This document shows positions 11,578 to 24,100 of a DNA stretch of 64,000 nt, piece after piece. The position numbers and the translations under genes were made by a program. The DNA comes from Lomentospora prolificans (Eukaryota > Ascomycota > Sordariomycetes > Microascales > Microascaceae): the NCBI GenBank assembly GCA_029532625.1, contig JARFXM010000009.1, positions 3,906,001 to 3,970,000 on the forward strand, read 5' to 3'. Below the pieces are notes generated by a model. That model searched no databases and was not told where the DNA came from. It saw only the letters and a program-made list of their open reading frames with translations. Within the stretch, counting starts at the first letter, position 1. Every line of letters starts with the position of its first letter.

Positions 11578-14500
11578 CGAACTTGAAGGCAGACTAATCG
11601 GCGATGGCCCATGCGGCTTGTTATGGCGACCCCATAGTGGCAGGCTGTGCGGTACAGGTTGAGTCTGTTGTCGAAGCCTCGCTGTAATATCAGTTTGAAA
11701 ATGGACCATGAAGGGCCATTTATCGGTCGACGCTCGCACCTAGGCCACCACGACAATAGTCCGTCTGCAAAATTTGGCTTTCCCGGATCACCACACTCTC
11801 TTTGGCTTCCTGCTTCAGGCGCTGATGTAGCACATGCGACACGATTTTCTTTCCTTCCACTTTTCTTTCCTGAGTGGGGCGGGGCGGTGGACAAGTTAAA
11901 AGAACCACTGGATCTTCTGGCACCCGCGACGGTCGATTTATATATATATATATATATATCTTTCTCTCACGAGCTCATGACGGGGCGGTCGGAGTCATTG
12001 GCAACGCCACTCATAGCATCCTCGCTGAGCTGTAGTTTCCTTTCACTCGGCCAGAGGGGATAAGGGGACCGGGAATCGCGGTTTTGTTCTTGCTTCAGTC
12101 TTCTTTTTGAAATATATCCCGGAACAGGCGGATCTCGGTTGGTATATCAACGAATGACCCTAAAGTAGGCATTGGGCGTTGAAGTCTTGGTGGCGCCTTC
12201 TTCGTTCCTCTTCCCACCAATCGCGCCCGTCCCTTTTCTTTTTCTCACCTTCTTCAAGTTGACTATCCATGAGCGAAACCAAGCATGCGTGGGGGGTTAT
12301 TCATTTCTTTCCGTTGGCGCTCGCGGTTCCAAGTTTCCCTCTTTTCAATGCAAATCGATTTTATGTTCTCGTTTTGTTCCAGTTGGGAGCCCCTCTGAGT
12401 TGGTTTCTGTTGTCAGTTGTTCTTCATTTGATTTCGGATCGGGCGTCCAGTGATGGAAACTTGGTTCGTCACAATGCCGTGTGCTTTCGGTCGGAATCCA
12501 AGGTAGCGTTGACGACTGAATGAATTGATGACGATGGCAAAACAAAAGGGAGGGGAAATAGCATAGCTGTTCCCGGCTAGGCACTTGCGTAGATTGTGGG
12601 AGATTCGAGAGACAGTAGTTGCCCATGGATGCGAAGTCATGCATTAGGGTGCGGCACTCGCGACACTCAGTAACTCCCAGCCGAGTCAGTCCATATTCGG
12701 TCGGCAGAACAAGGGCACCTTCGCGGTCAGTAGTGTCCTTTATGTTAACCTTTGGGACTGCATTCAAGTATTACGCAGGAAACAGTCATCGTGCGGATAC
12801 GCGCTGTGAGAATGCCCTGGGGGGCTTGCGCCTTTGTGGAGGGATTGATCCATTGGTGTGGTGCCCTAGAGAGACACCAACGGCCCAGCTTGAGGGCGCG
12901 CTGTGGCTCGGGCGGCGGGCAGAAGCCAGCTGGGTGGGTCGATAGGTATTGGATCACTGAAAGCAGTTGGTGTCAACCAACGAGGCGAGGACTAGGAGGC
13001 GAGGGAGTGGGAAGGAGGAAGAGCCACTCTCGGGGAGATTGAAAGCTCTATTTATCGCTCATCTGTTGTCAAGTCGAATCGACGTAGTCATGAGCTGGGC
13101 TACAAAAAGGTCTTATAAGGACTTGGATAGTCCAGTTAGTCACATAGGCGAAGGGAGAATTTTCCAGGGCTGTACTGCACACAGACCACTTGATGCGTTG
13201 GCCAACTCATCAATGCAGGAGGAGAAACTCGGCGGGTGTGCACTTTGCCATTCCTCCCTCGTCTTCGTTTCCCCTTTCCTTCCTCGTGTTTCCAGTTTGC
13301 CATATTAGGAGACGGCAGGCATGTATGTGTCAACACGTATGTAGTACGTCTCTATTCCTATTTCAGGCGTAGACTTTTTTTTTCTTTTTCCTCTTCTTTC
13401 GTTTCCCCTCCCTCTCCGCGGGTAGATAATTCTTTCTGTTGCGGCAGTTATACCCCTCTGCGCGGTGGTTTTTCTTCATTTATTTTTTAGGGCGGGAAAA
13501 GCAATTCGTCGAATGAGCCTCGATCCGACGGATAGGACGAGGAGGCCCGCTTTCTTGGTGTGTCGCGCAGGCCGAAACAGGTCAATACAGGACGACGTGA
13601 ATATTTTGGTAAAAACGAAGACCCGGGCTTGTGCGAGTCCTGAAACAAGAGTCTAGAGTTTCTTCGTCATCCGAGTAGTTTCTTCTTTCTTTTTCACCAT
13701 GCCTACAGTGGGTGCTACCAAACGCGGCCGACAAGAACATGATGATGGATCTGTAATCGACTTCACACACCCGTGAGAGCTACAATTGCTATAAGCGTCG
13801 TTGAAAGGACGCAGATCGACACCAATCGACCGAGCGCGTGGGGAAAGGGGATGTACAAGTTATGTTTCGATGCCGGCAAGAGAGTGAAGAAAGTGGGAGA
13901 CGCGGATCGGAGTGGCCAGGGCGGCTATGCGTTATGCGCTGGCAGAAGACCACCTCCCTCCAGTGCCAGGGGGGTGGTGGCGCGACCTAAATGCTCGCTG
14001 GCGGGAATGCGGGAACCCCGCCTGGCGGCTCGGTCGTGGGGAGGATCGAGCACCGACCGCCTAACGCCGCGTGGTCAATGTTGGGGTTGATGGGCCGATG
14101 AATATATGGTACTGGAGAGTAGTTCGGGACCATGGTAACTAGAACATACTCGCGCCGGATTGCAGGAGGGGATTTTTTTCACCGTACCCTTTCTCGGGTC
14201 ATAGATGAGAGAAATTTATAACGGAAATGACACCTGCTCGGCATGGTGAGAATAGGGTGGTACTAGTAGAACGGTGTCGTCGTATGGGTGTAAGTAGATG
14301 GCTTCTGAGTTCGGCTGGGTCGCCTGCCGAAACGGGTGATTACATGGCGCCCCTACTTTAAGTTGCTGCGCTGGCAGGCCACGAGTGGGATGGCTCGGTT
14401 GGACGCCAGCGCAGGGAAGGGGCCAGCCAGAGGACGTCTTGGAGGTCGCGGGATCAAAGACAACGTCTTTGGAGAGAAGGGGTTGGTGGGCCGCCGGCGG

Positions 14501-15363
14501 AGGAGGGGGATGGCAACTTCAACTGGGTTGCGCTGCAATGATGTATGAAATCCCGTGATGAGAAGGGATTGAGTTGAAAGAGGGACAAATGCCGAGTGTG
14601 CATAAGTAACAATGGCATTCTCATTTGTCTCTTTTCTTCACTTCGTGTATGGGCTGCCCTCAGTCTTACTGTCATCTCTTATAGCCCTTTTTTCCCCTGA
14701 AATTGCCTGCCGGCATTAAGCACGTCTTGCCAATCTTAATGATCTCATTACGATAATCGCCAGCTAGTAGACAGATAGAAACCTCGAAATTATCTGTTCA
14801 GTGCAGTGGGCGGTGGGATTTTGATTAGACGTTTCTTTTGCTTGCAAGCGAGTTCCATATCATTTGGCGGCTCCAGAGACTCCAGCTGCTGAGGAATAGA
14901 ATTAGCTTTAATGCCAATAAAGGGCCAGCCTGGCCTGGCATTGAGCCCAAAACTCAAGCGCCCAGATGTCGGGAGCAGTTGCTGGAGGCAGGATTTTGCG
15001 TTACTCGCGCCTGGGCCAAGCCCAAGATGTAGTGGGGAATTGATCAATCAGGAACTCTCCAGTGCTGCTGATCCCCGCCTAATAGTGAGCTCAGCCCCTC
15101 AGACAGAGATGGAGTAGCCTGGCGGCTAAGCAAGGCAAGCCTCGGTTCTCCAATCCTGGAATCACCTAAGAATAACACCTCTATCGAGGACAACTCGGGG
15201 GAGTTTTGAACCCAGACCAACCAACCCCAAGGTTCACCATCATCCGTTAGCTCAATCCTTCCAGCGAGAACCAGCAACCAATTAGACCCCGCCGATCCGC
15301 GAGTGGCGGGGAGAGACATCCTCCTTCTGCTCTCATTGATACCGTTCCCCTCTCTTCAGCGCC
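11578..15363. other. Intergenic region, 3.8 kb
   Basis: No gene recognised. It contains a 21-nt TA microsatellite at 11939-11959 and C/T-rich tracts near 12180-12260 and 13220-13490. Several open frames of 60-140 codons occur on both strands, mostly overlapping one another and without family resemblance. The last 50 bases (C/T-rich, CTCTCTTCAGCGCC) form the immediate leader of the threonine aldolase gene. Confidence 0.4.
11939..11959. repeat. TA dinucleotide microsatellite
   Basis: A pure alternating TA run of 21 bases, about 360 bp downstream of the Arl8 stop codon. Confidence 0.95.
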
Positions 15364-16905
15364 ATGCATTCGCCCCGGAGATTGTCGCGGCTGCTCGTAC
15401 GCCCCCAGCGCGGTTATGTAGCAGCCTTTTGCCGGCCTGAATCACCAGCGGAGGCTTGGTGCACGTCTAGGCTTTGCTCTCTCTTACATTCCAACTCTAC
15501 ACACTGCCCTTCATCATATATAGGAAGCCACAGTCCTAGACGATTTCTGTCAACCCACCGAAGCGTCGAAAGCATGAGCGGAAGCGCAATTCACAACGGT
15601 TGGGTTGGCCACAGAGGCCCGGGAGGTTTCGACCTACGGAGTGAGAGGCTGACTACCCTTTGCTAGAAGTCGTATTCTTTTTACGTAGCTCTACTGACAT
15701 GACGTTTTCTCAAGCCGATGTGGCGACGACTCCAACTCCCGAGATGCTGGAGGCCATCCAGTCGTGCGCCCTCCTAGATGATGTGTTTCAAGAGAGCTCG
15801 ACTACCAACGACCTCGAGGCACACATTGCAGCCCTTGCAGGTAAAGAAGCGAGCCTTTTCGTCCTATCAGGGACGATGGGGAATCAGCTTGCCCTGAGGT
15901 CGTTGCTCACCCAGCCACCGCATGGAGTCTTGTGCGACAAGCGCTCGCACATCATGAATTACGAAGCCGGAGGGTGAGTGATCATAAACCCTAATAGTCC
16001 TTGGCATCGGTAGTTGTGGCCCCGGGTTTTGGGCTTCCGTAGACTTACAACTTTCTCTTTTCTATGCGGGTTTCAGAGTGTCCACACTTACAGGTGCCCT
16101 CGTACAAGCGATCCTTCCCGAGAACGGCATCCATCTTACCCTAGAGGACATTGAGAAGGAGGCGGTGCTAACGGACGACGTACACGACTGTCCAACTCGA
16201 GTCATCGCGCTGGAGAATACGCTCAACGGAATGATTATGCCGCTCTCCGAGGTGAAGCGCATCTCGGCATTTGCCCGAGAGCATCGTATCCATATGCACT
16301 GCGATGGTGCGCGCCTCTGGGAAGCCGTTGCAGCAGGTGCGGGAAGCTTGCCGGAATTCTGCTCGCAGTTCGATACCGTGAGTTTGTGCTTCTCTAAGGG
16401 TTTAGGTGCCCCGGTCGGAAGCATCCTTGTCGGACCAGCAGATGTCATCAAGAGGGCGCGCTGGGTGCGCAAATCCATTGGCGGTGGTCTACGACAGGGG
16501 GCCGTCCTCACATCGGCGGCGAGAGTAGCGGTGGACAAAACATTTGGAAAGGGACCGAATGGAGAAGGTGGCCTATTGAAGCTATCGCATGCAACGGCGA
16601 AGAAGGTGGAGGATCTATGGGCGGGGTTTGGCGGGAAATTTGTGCATCCCGTGCACACCAACATGTGCTGGTTAGACCTTGACGCCGCCGGCTGCCCGGC
16701 GAAAAGGTTCGAGGAACTCGGTGAGCAAGAAGGGTTGCGGTTTCTGGGGAACCGCCTCGTGATAAGCTACCAAGTCGCCATGAACGAAAATGATGTGCTT
16801 CCACGGTTGGAGCGCATCTTCAAGGCCGTCTTGACTGATGTGGACAATGCCGCTCCGGCAGAAGCAGTCCAAGGACGGAGCTCAATGTATCGTCAGTCGA
16901 ATTAA
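15364..16905 (+). CDS. GLY1: Low-specificity L-threonine aldolase (PLP enzyme)
   Basis: A fold-type I PLP enzyme that cleaves L-threonine or L-allo-threonine to glycine and acetaldehyde. The exons are 15364-15640, 15715-15973 and 16077-16905. Splicing yields FDLRTDVATTPTPEML, matching the family's N-terminal substrate motif. Other conserved segments are LLDDVFQES, LFVLSGTMGNQLALRSLL, RSHIMNYEAGG, HCDGARLWEA and the PLP-lysine motif SLCFSKGLGAPVGS (Lys286 in the long form). Two in-frame starts exist. The ATG at 15364 gives 454 aa with an Arg/Ser-rich, acid-poor 70-residue extension that ends in RRFLSTH, like a mitochondrial presequence with a processing site. The ATG at 15574 gives 384 aa, the usual cytosolic length. 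I annotate the longer form; both may be used. Confidence 0.94.
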
Positions 16906-18505
16906 TGTTGCGAGGTGTCTAGGAATGGCTGGCCGGCTCTTCCACGGAGGCTCTACGAGGACTTTTGCTAGTTCACCCAGTTCTAGGCCCTTCGACATGC
17001 ATCTAGGAAGCAATTCGACCGAGACGCGGAGTTGCCGACGGGGGTGTGCATGCGTCCGGCAATGAGCATCGTCGCATTTTCTCGCGCGGGGTCGGGTAGA
17101 AATCCACTTGCATATCCTTGAGCGAACCCTTGGCATCTTCTGCCAGTAGACAAAGCAGGGCGTACATGCTCGTAGAAGGCGGCGGAGTTTAGCAGACTCA
17201 AAGCCAAGGCCGTATTACCGAAGCGACGCTAGTGTAATTCTGACGCATCGAAATGTGGTGCCGAGAGGATGACAAGAGCAAGAGGCACCATTCGGCCGAT
17301 CGCGTTCTCTTGATGGCCAGCGATCGTCGAGTTTGCAAAGCCAGGCGCCGCCCGAAGGGCACTAGGTGGAGACCACCATCCTTCACTAGCCAGGCGAGGT
17401 CCTTCCCCAAAGGAAAAGTAACAGGGAATTAACCGTGCCTGGCGTGGTCAGACTTTGCTTCGGCCTTTCTTCCAAGACGTTTTACTTCCTTCTGTTTAGG
17501 GTTAGCGCTTGAGCCGAAGTTATGTAAAGAGTGGTAAAATGTTCGCCTTAAAGTGCGGCGTGGATTCTACGCTGGCTGGCTACCTCGGCACTCATCCTGT
17601 CAGGCGTGAGCTGGCGACGTCAGAGGCGCTGGTTATTATTAGCTGGCCCGACTCCATGCTGGTTATGCATGTAGGTACGCTGGGGAAAAACACGCCGGCC
17701 GGTGGCCTAAGGCTTCGGTGGCTCTCCGCAGGAGCCCTAGACCTCCTGGAGCTCCGAGTGACGGCCGAGATGGAGGGGAATGCCAGCGGATTGGAACGAA
17801 AAGCTAGGACGCCTGCGAGTTGGCATGGATGGCCCATCCAAAGATGAAAGGAGCCTGCCAACTGCCACTGGCTTCTTGTTTCTTTCGCCTTGTTCTGGTT
17901 GGTCCCCTCCCGTCCCCGGATTTTCCGTTTTGCGTTTCCGAAGATGAAGCCAAGCCCTGCTTTCCTTGACTTTGCACTCATCATGGCCCGGTTTTGGCAT
18001 AATAATCGAAAACGGGAAAGGGTATTAGGGGTGGGCTAACAACCAACCCGGATCATTTCCTCGTGGCGAAAGCCCGGAAACGGGAAGGGATCTGCAGCTA
18101 CTGCCGAATGGAGGCACAGACGTATTCGTAGCGTGGCGACGAGAAAATTACGTCGCTTTTTCCAGATTGCTGCCACACTGACGCGCAGCACCGATCTTGG
18201 ATAGAATCTGGGTGTCTGGTCATACTCGGAGCTTCAACGCGGGACCTTGGACAAGGTATTTTTGCTAATTGCAGTTATAAGGCGGAATTGGCGCCGTGCT
18301 TATTTTGCCAATGAAGATGAGTGCTGTTAAAGCTGCAAAGCTATATTACATCGTCGATCCGCTCATCTTTACCCCGGGGGAGGCGGTTTAAGTTAGCTCT
18401 ACACGACCCATTTACAATCAATTGGACCCTTTTTTTTCAGTCAAAGTACTGTCATTTCTTTGTCAATTGATGTCACTACGGAGTAGCTTCCGTTTCAGTA
18501 GCATC
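16906..18505. other. Intergenic region between threonine aldolase and trehalase
   Basis: About 1.6 kb without a recognised gene. Open frames at 17509-17847 (+) and 17592-17984 (-) overlap each other and resemble nothing known. The last 200 bases should contain the trehalase promoter. A T-tract precedes TCAG at 18431-18440. An in-frame ATG at 18470 would add 12 residues to the trehalase. Confidence 0.4.
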
Positions 18506-20592
18506 ATGGCTCCGAGATTCAATCGCGTTGCGGTGGCGCTGCTCGCTGTGGCACCCGTAACCCAGGCGCTTTACACGGATGGTGAGATTGTCGTACCTTG
18601 CGACTCTCCCATTTACTGCCATGGAGACCTTCTGCGCGAAGTAGAACTTGCACGGCCGTTCACTGACTCGAAAACATTTGTGGACATGTAAGTGTGACGA
18701 AGCAGCGGACCCCCTCGGTCGCGAGATGACAAGGCTAGCAACAGCTCACTTACACGCGCTCCACCAGGCCTGGCAAGAAGCCATTGGATGAGATCCTCGC
18801 CGCCTTTGAGAAGCTCGAGAAGCCCCTCAAGAACGACACCGCTCTGCAAGACTTCCTATCTGAGTACTTTGCGGAGGCCGGCGGCGAGATCGTTCACGTG
18901 CCGACCGACGAGCTTTCCACCGATCCCGTCTTCCTCGACGACATTGATGACGTAGTAATCCGCGAGTTCGTCGGCAAGGTCATTGAGATCTGGCCCGACC
19001 TCACGAGGTCGTACGTCGGATCGGGAGAGTGCGAGGACTGCCCCGATAGCTACCTGCCCGTGAACAGGACGTTTGTCGTAGCCGGGGGCCGCTTCCGAGA
19101 GCCGTACTACTGGGACTCGTACTGGATCGTCGAGGGTTTGCTGCGAACCGGAGGCGACTTTATTGGGATTTCGAAGAACATCATTGAAAACTTCCTCGAC
19201 TTTGTCGATGAGTACGGCTTCGTTCCTAACGGTGCTAGGAAGTACTACTTGAACCGCTCGCAGCCGCCCTTGCTCTCGCAGATGGTTCAGGCATACGTCG
19301 AGCACACCAACGACACGAGCATCCTGGACAAAGCTGTCCCGCTCCTGATCAAAGAGCACGAGTTCTTCACTACTAACCGATCCGTTGAGGTCGAGCTCGG
19401 AAACAAGACTTACACGCTGAACCAGTACGTGACCTAAACAAGAAGCTTGCCAACCTCGCTGACACGCACGCTCGCCAGGTACAATGTCGAGAACAACCAG
19501 CCGCGCCCCGAGTCCTTCCGCGAGGACTACATCACCGCCAACAACGCATCCTATTACGCCAAGTCTGGCGAAGTCTACCCCGAGGTCGAGAAGCTCTCCG
19601 ACGATGAAAAGGCACTCGTCTACAAGAACCTCGCCACCGGCGCTGAGAGCGGCTGGGACTACACGAGCCGGTGGATGTCACGGCCCAGCGATGCCGCTGA
19701 CGACGTCTACTTCCCCCTGCGCTACCTCAACATCGTGGGCACGGTCCCGGTGGACTTGAACTCCATCCTCTACGGCAATGAGATGGCCATCGCCGGCTTC
19801 CTCGAGGCCACCGGCGACTCAGACTCCGCCGACGAGTGGCGCGCAAAGGCCGAGGAGCGTAGCGCCGCCATGTACGCCCTCATGTGGAACGAGACCCTCC
19901 ACAGCTACTTCGACTTCAACCTCACGTCGGGCGCGCAAAACATCTACGTGCCCGCTGACAACGACACGGCCGACTTTGAGAGGGTGACCGCCCCCGAAGG
20001 CTCGCAGGTCGCCTTCAACGTCGCCCAGCTCTACCCCTTCTGGATGGGCGCTGCCCCAGCCCACCTCAAGGACAACCCCCTCGCCGTCAAGCTCGCCTAC
20101 GACCGCGTCGCCCGGTACCTTGACCTCCGCGCCGGCGCCATCCCCGCCACCAACTTCCGCACCGGCGAGCAGTGGGATCAGCCCAGCGTGTGGCCGCCGC
20201 TCGTCCACATCATCATGGCCGGCCTTCTCAACACCCCCGCTACGTTCTCCGACGACGACCCCGCCTACCAGGCCACCCAGGACCTTGCCTTGGCAGTCGC
20301 CCAACGCTACCTCGACTCCTCCTTTTGTACGTGGTATGCCACAGGCGGGTCAACCTCCGAGACCCCCCAGCTCCCCGGCTTCACATCGGAGGACAAGGGC
20401 ATCATGTTTGAAAAGTACGCGGACAACGCCACCAACCGCGCCGGCGGAGGCGGCGAGTATGAGGTCGTGGAGGGCTTCGGCTGGACCAACGGCGTGCTCA
20501 TCTGGGTCGCCGACACATTCAAGAATAACCTCACCCGACCTGACTGCGGAGACATCGAGGCGGCGGACGTGCATCCCGCCAAGAAGTTATGA
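18506..20592 (+). CDS. Secreted trehalase, glycoside hydrolase family 37
   Basis: Hydrolyses alpha,alpha-trehalose to two glucose molecules by the inverting GH37 mechanism. Exons are 18506-18687, 18768-19424 and 19479-20592, giving 650 aa. The N-terminus has a basic start, a hydrophobic stretch VAVALLAVAPVTQA and a likely signal-peptidase site. About ten N-x-S/T sequons follow, so the protein should be exported to the wall, medium or vacuole. The GH37 signatures are GGRFREPYYWDSYW (from about 167) and QWDQPSVWPP (from about 511). The acid/base region ESGWDYTSRW puts the catalytic Asp near 340. The C-terminal GGGGEY...EGFGWTNGV carries the likely catalytic Glu. The cytosolic neutral trehalases have a regulatory Ca-binding N-terminus that is missing here, so this is the shorter exported type. 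An upstream ATG (18470) would displace the signal peptide and seems less likely. Start confidence is moderate. Confidence 0.95.
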
Positions 20593-21138
20593 GGATTGGA
20601 AAATTCGGCGGAACCGCGAAGACCGGGTGCGAGTGAATATCAAGATGTGCAGAAGAAGCCTACGACTGAGCGAGAGGAGTGGTGGGCTAATGTACGGGAG
20701 TTGTGAAAAAGGCCTGGTGATTACCTATTTCTGTATAATGTTTTGTCCAAACACCGTCTTGTTACGGAAGAGCGTGTCTATCTACTTGAGGAGGCCACGC
20801 CAGACACTTGACTGAGTTGTATATACATATATATATATATATATGTATTGAACCAGCTGGCACCGGGGGTAATGATGTGTGAGGATGATAATGACTACTA
20901 TGTTCGTTTCTGGAGGGTGTTAAGGGTTTCTCATAAAACTACTACCTAAAGTGGTCTTGTCCTAATACAGTTGCGTCTACTAATCTTTAATGTCCCCCAC
21001 CCTAAATAATACAATAATAATCGTCCCATCCTTCTGTTTCCTGTCATCATTGGACAAAGATCAACTGATAAAGAAAATTAAAAGAAAAAAGAGAAGAAAA
21101 CAAGGATGAGTGTCATGGGCAGCACAAAGTCGTTCGGC
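20593..21138. other. Shared 3' intergenic of convergent trehalase and nucleoporin genes
   Basis: About 550 bp between two convergent stop codons. It is AT-rich and includes the palindromic TA microsatellite at 20821-20848 and an A/AG-rich tract at 21058-21100. It should hold the 3' untranslated regions and polyadenylation signals of both genes. No open frame of note. Confidence 0.5.
20821..20848. repeat. Palindromic AT microsatellite
   Basis: An alternating AT tract bounded symmetrically by ATAC and GTAT, so that 20823-20848 is a perfect palindrome. It lies between convergent genes. Confidence 0.9.
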
Positions 21139-24100
21139 TTATTCAATCTCCTCCATGGTCCAAACTGTCACGCCCTTCTCCTCGACCCTAGTCTTCAACT
21201 TCTGTAGAATGGCCTGCTTCTTGGCCCTTCTCTCCATCAACTCCTTCTTCTCTTCGTCGGAGAAGCCGCTGAGCTTCTTCCTCGTTGGCGTTCCCGGACC
21301 TTTGTACGGTGAAGCCGAGAGGGAATTGCGGAGGTTGCGCGGCGTGCCGCTGAAGGCGCCATCCGCCAAGGCGACTGAACCCCTCTTCGGCGTCATGGGG
21401 GTGCCCTCGCGGCTCGCTACGGAGCTTGCGCGGAGCTTCCTCATCTGATTTTCAAGCACATCAACATCCCCGCTACGCTTCTCGACCATTGTCGTCATCT
21501 TAGTAATGGTCCGCATGACGGCGTCAACGGTGGGTGGCTGCGGCCCTTTACCGGACGGTCCTCCGACAGAGGCGATTCGTGTCTTTAGCAAGGTTACCGC
21601 TTCCTCCGCCTCCGCGAGGAGCTTCGAGAGCTTGGCGAACTCGCGACGCAAGTCGTTCTGCTGGGCGGCTTGCTCGGCGCTGAGAGGCATATGCTTGTGT
21701 GCCTCAGTCTGATTAGGGTCGAATCGCGCCAACATAAGCGCTAGGTCGTGCTGCCTCGCCCTCAACTTCGTCATGCTGCGTAGGAGTTCGTTGCAATCAT
21801 TCTTCTTTTCCTCAACATCCTGGACGCGGCATTCGGCCAAATCTTCCGCCAAATCACCATCGATAATTTCTGACAAATCCTCCAGCTCGCAAAGGACCCA
21901 ATCGTCTGCGATCTCGAGATCTTCCTGGGTCCGTGGCCCCGGTCGGAGTTTTTCCATATGTCCTTTGACGAACGCCTTCACAGACCTAGAATTAAGACCA
22001 AGGGTATCAATCATCGAGTTGATATCACGATAGACAGCCTCAACCTGTGAAGGAATACTGTCGCGGGCTGGCGGCGCTACGTCGGTATGGGCCATGAACT
22101 GGTCAATCTCAAGGGTCCCCTCGACTTCAGATGCAAGGATGCGTTGGATTTCATCTGCTTCCTCGTCCACAAGTGGCTGAGACTCTTCAGCCTCACGCCT
22201 CTCTCTGAGCTTTCTTTGTTGGAGAACAGCCTCCTCCTCAAACGGGCCTCTGGCAACGATGGACATACCCAGCGACGATTGTGGTTTCTTCGAAGCACCG
22301 AGTATTTGTGAAGCCATTCCTGGAGCGCTAACCGATCGAGAAGCCTCGAGCCCAAAGGGGCGCGGTGGCCTAACCGGGCTCGGGGATCTAGGACTCTGAC
22401 TCGTAGCCGGGGGTGGAAAGATCGGGCCCCTACTACGGACTTCGCCGAAGAGAGAGCGCGACGGTTCCTGTTGGGGCCTACTGACCATGAAACCGCTACC
22501 ACCAAGGCCACCCCCGAACGAGCTCTGGGGTGTCATGCCGGGGGTATGAGTTAAACCCGTAGTAGACGGGCTCAGGTCCTTAGCAACATCGACGGCACTA
22601 CTCTCCGAGTCTGCCTCATCCTCGCTGAGATCACTTTCTTCTTCGGGCTCCGGTACTGAAGGCACGGCGGGCAGACGCGGCTGCTGAGATTTGGGGAGGA
22701 AGTCTGGAGGCAAGGGGGCTGCCTCTGGAGTCCCAAATAACCCGGACTTGGGCTTTTCCGATACGGCTTTCAGCGGCTTCGTTGTCGGGTCCGGAGGAAG
22801 AGGAGCGTCTTCTGCGACGGCAGGTGCTGACTTGGCGCTGGGGCCAGGAACCTTCAAGAAATCAGGAGGCAAGGGAGCATCCTCGGCCTCTTTCGTGGCG
22901 GGTTTGTTAGGGGTCTTCAGGAAATCGGGAGGGAGTGGCGCCTCATCAACCTTGCCGAACGACTGGCGCTCTGGCTCTGGGGCGGTTCCGGAGGATGAGG
23001 ATGAGTCTCCTAGGGGGTAAGCAGCCTTGCTGGTGGACTCTGGAGGTAGAGGGAAATCCTCGTTGTCAACCCTGATCTGCGGCGGCGTTTTGGCGGCTAA
23101 CATATTTTCCTCACCTTTAGCTGGTTCCGGGGTCTTGAACAACCCGGTAAAGCCCGCGCTGGCTGGTTTGGCGGTACCACTTGATCCAAAAAGACCTGTT
23201 TTGTTCGTGGAAGTGTCGAAGCTGAACCTTGTGGGTGCGGGGGTTGTCGTTGGTGTGGTTGATGGAATAGAGAATATACTCTTGGGTTGTGGAGTAGGGG
23301 CTGGAGGCTCTGGTTCTGCGGCTCCCATCTCCTCTTCCTTGCTGGGCGGTATAGCAGGCGGTGGGGTGCTCTGCGTGGTTGCTTGGAGGGCGGACCCGAA
23401 GGCACTCCCAAGCCCACCACCAAAGAACCCACCTGTATTCTTTTCCGGCTTTTCATTACCTTCATCCTTCGCCGCAGGGTCCGGCTTGAAGGAGCTCTGG
23501 AGTTTGAAAGGTGTGGACGAAGGCGAACCAAAGAGGCCTGTGCCTCTGGTTTCCGCACTTGCTCGCGGAGGGGGAAATGCGGTTTTGGTATCGGTAGACT
23601 GCAAGAGACTGTTATTCTCGGCGGGTTTACTACCAAATATGCTTGTGCCGCCTGCGTTGCCGGAGAGTGAGCCAAAACCACCCTTGGACGCGAAGCCGGC
23701 AAAACCGCCCGAGGTTGGGGCAGTGGATGGTGTGCTGGGGCTGCCCCCAAAGACACTTTTGCCGGCACCTAGAGCACCGAACCCGGATTGGCCAAAGGCT
23801 GGCGAGGTAGTGGCAGTAGCTGCGGTAGCCCAGGGGGAGGTTTTGGCACCCACCGTCGAGGAAGCGCCGAACGCAGAGGGTTTGCCAAAAGCTGGGGTTG
23901 ATGAAGCAGGAGTGCTTCCAAAGGAGTTCGATCCAAATGCGGGAGCCGCCGGCTTCGAGGTTGCGGGTGTAGCGGGGCTTGGTGAACCCCAAGGTGAAGG
24001 CTTTGCGCCAAGAGCGGACGAGCCTCCAAAGGCGGGGCCACTAGCAGGACTCGGCTTTGATAATGCCTGTGCGGGTGTAGAGGGCGCGACATCGACCGCT

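Noticed and set aside
19819..20304. 161-codon minus-strand frame inside the trehalase gene
   Set aside because: It lies wholly within well-conserved GH37 coding sequence; GC-rich third positions create it.
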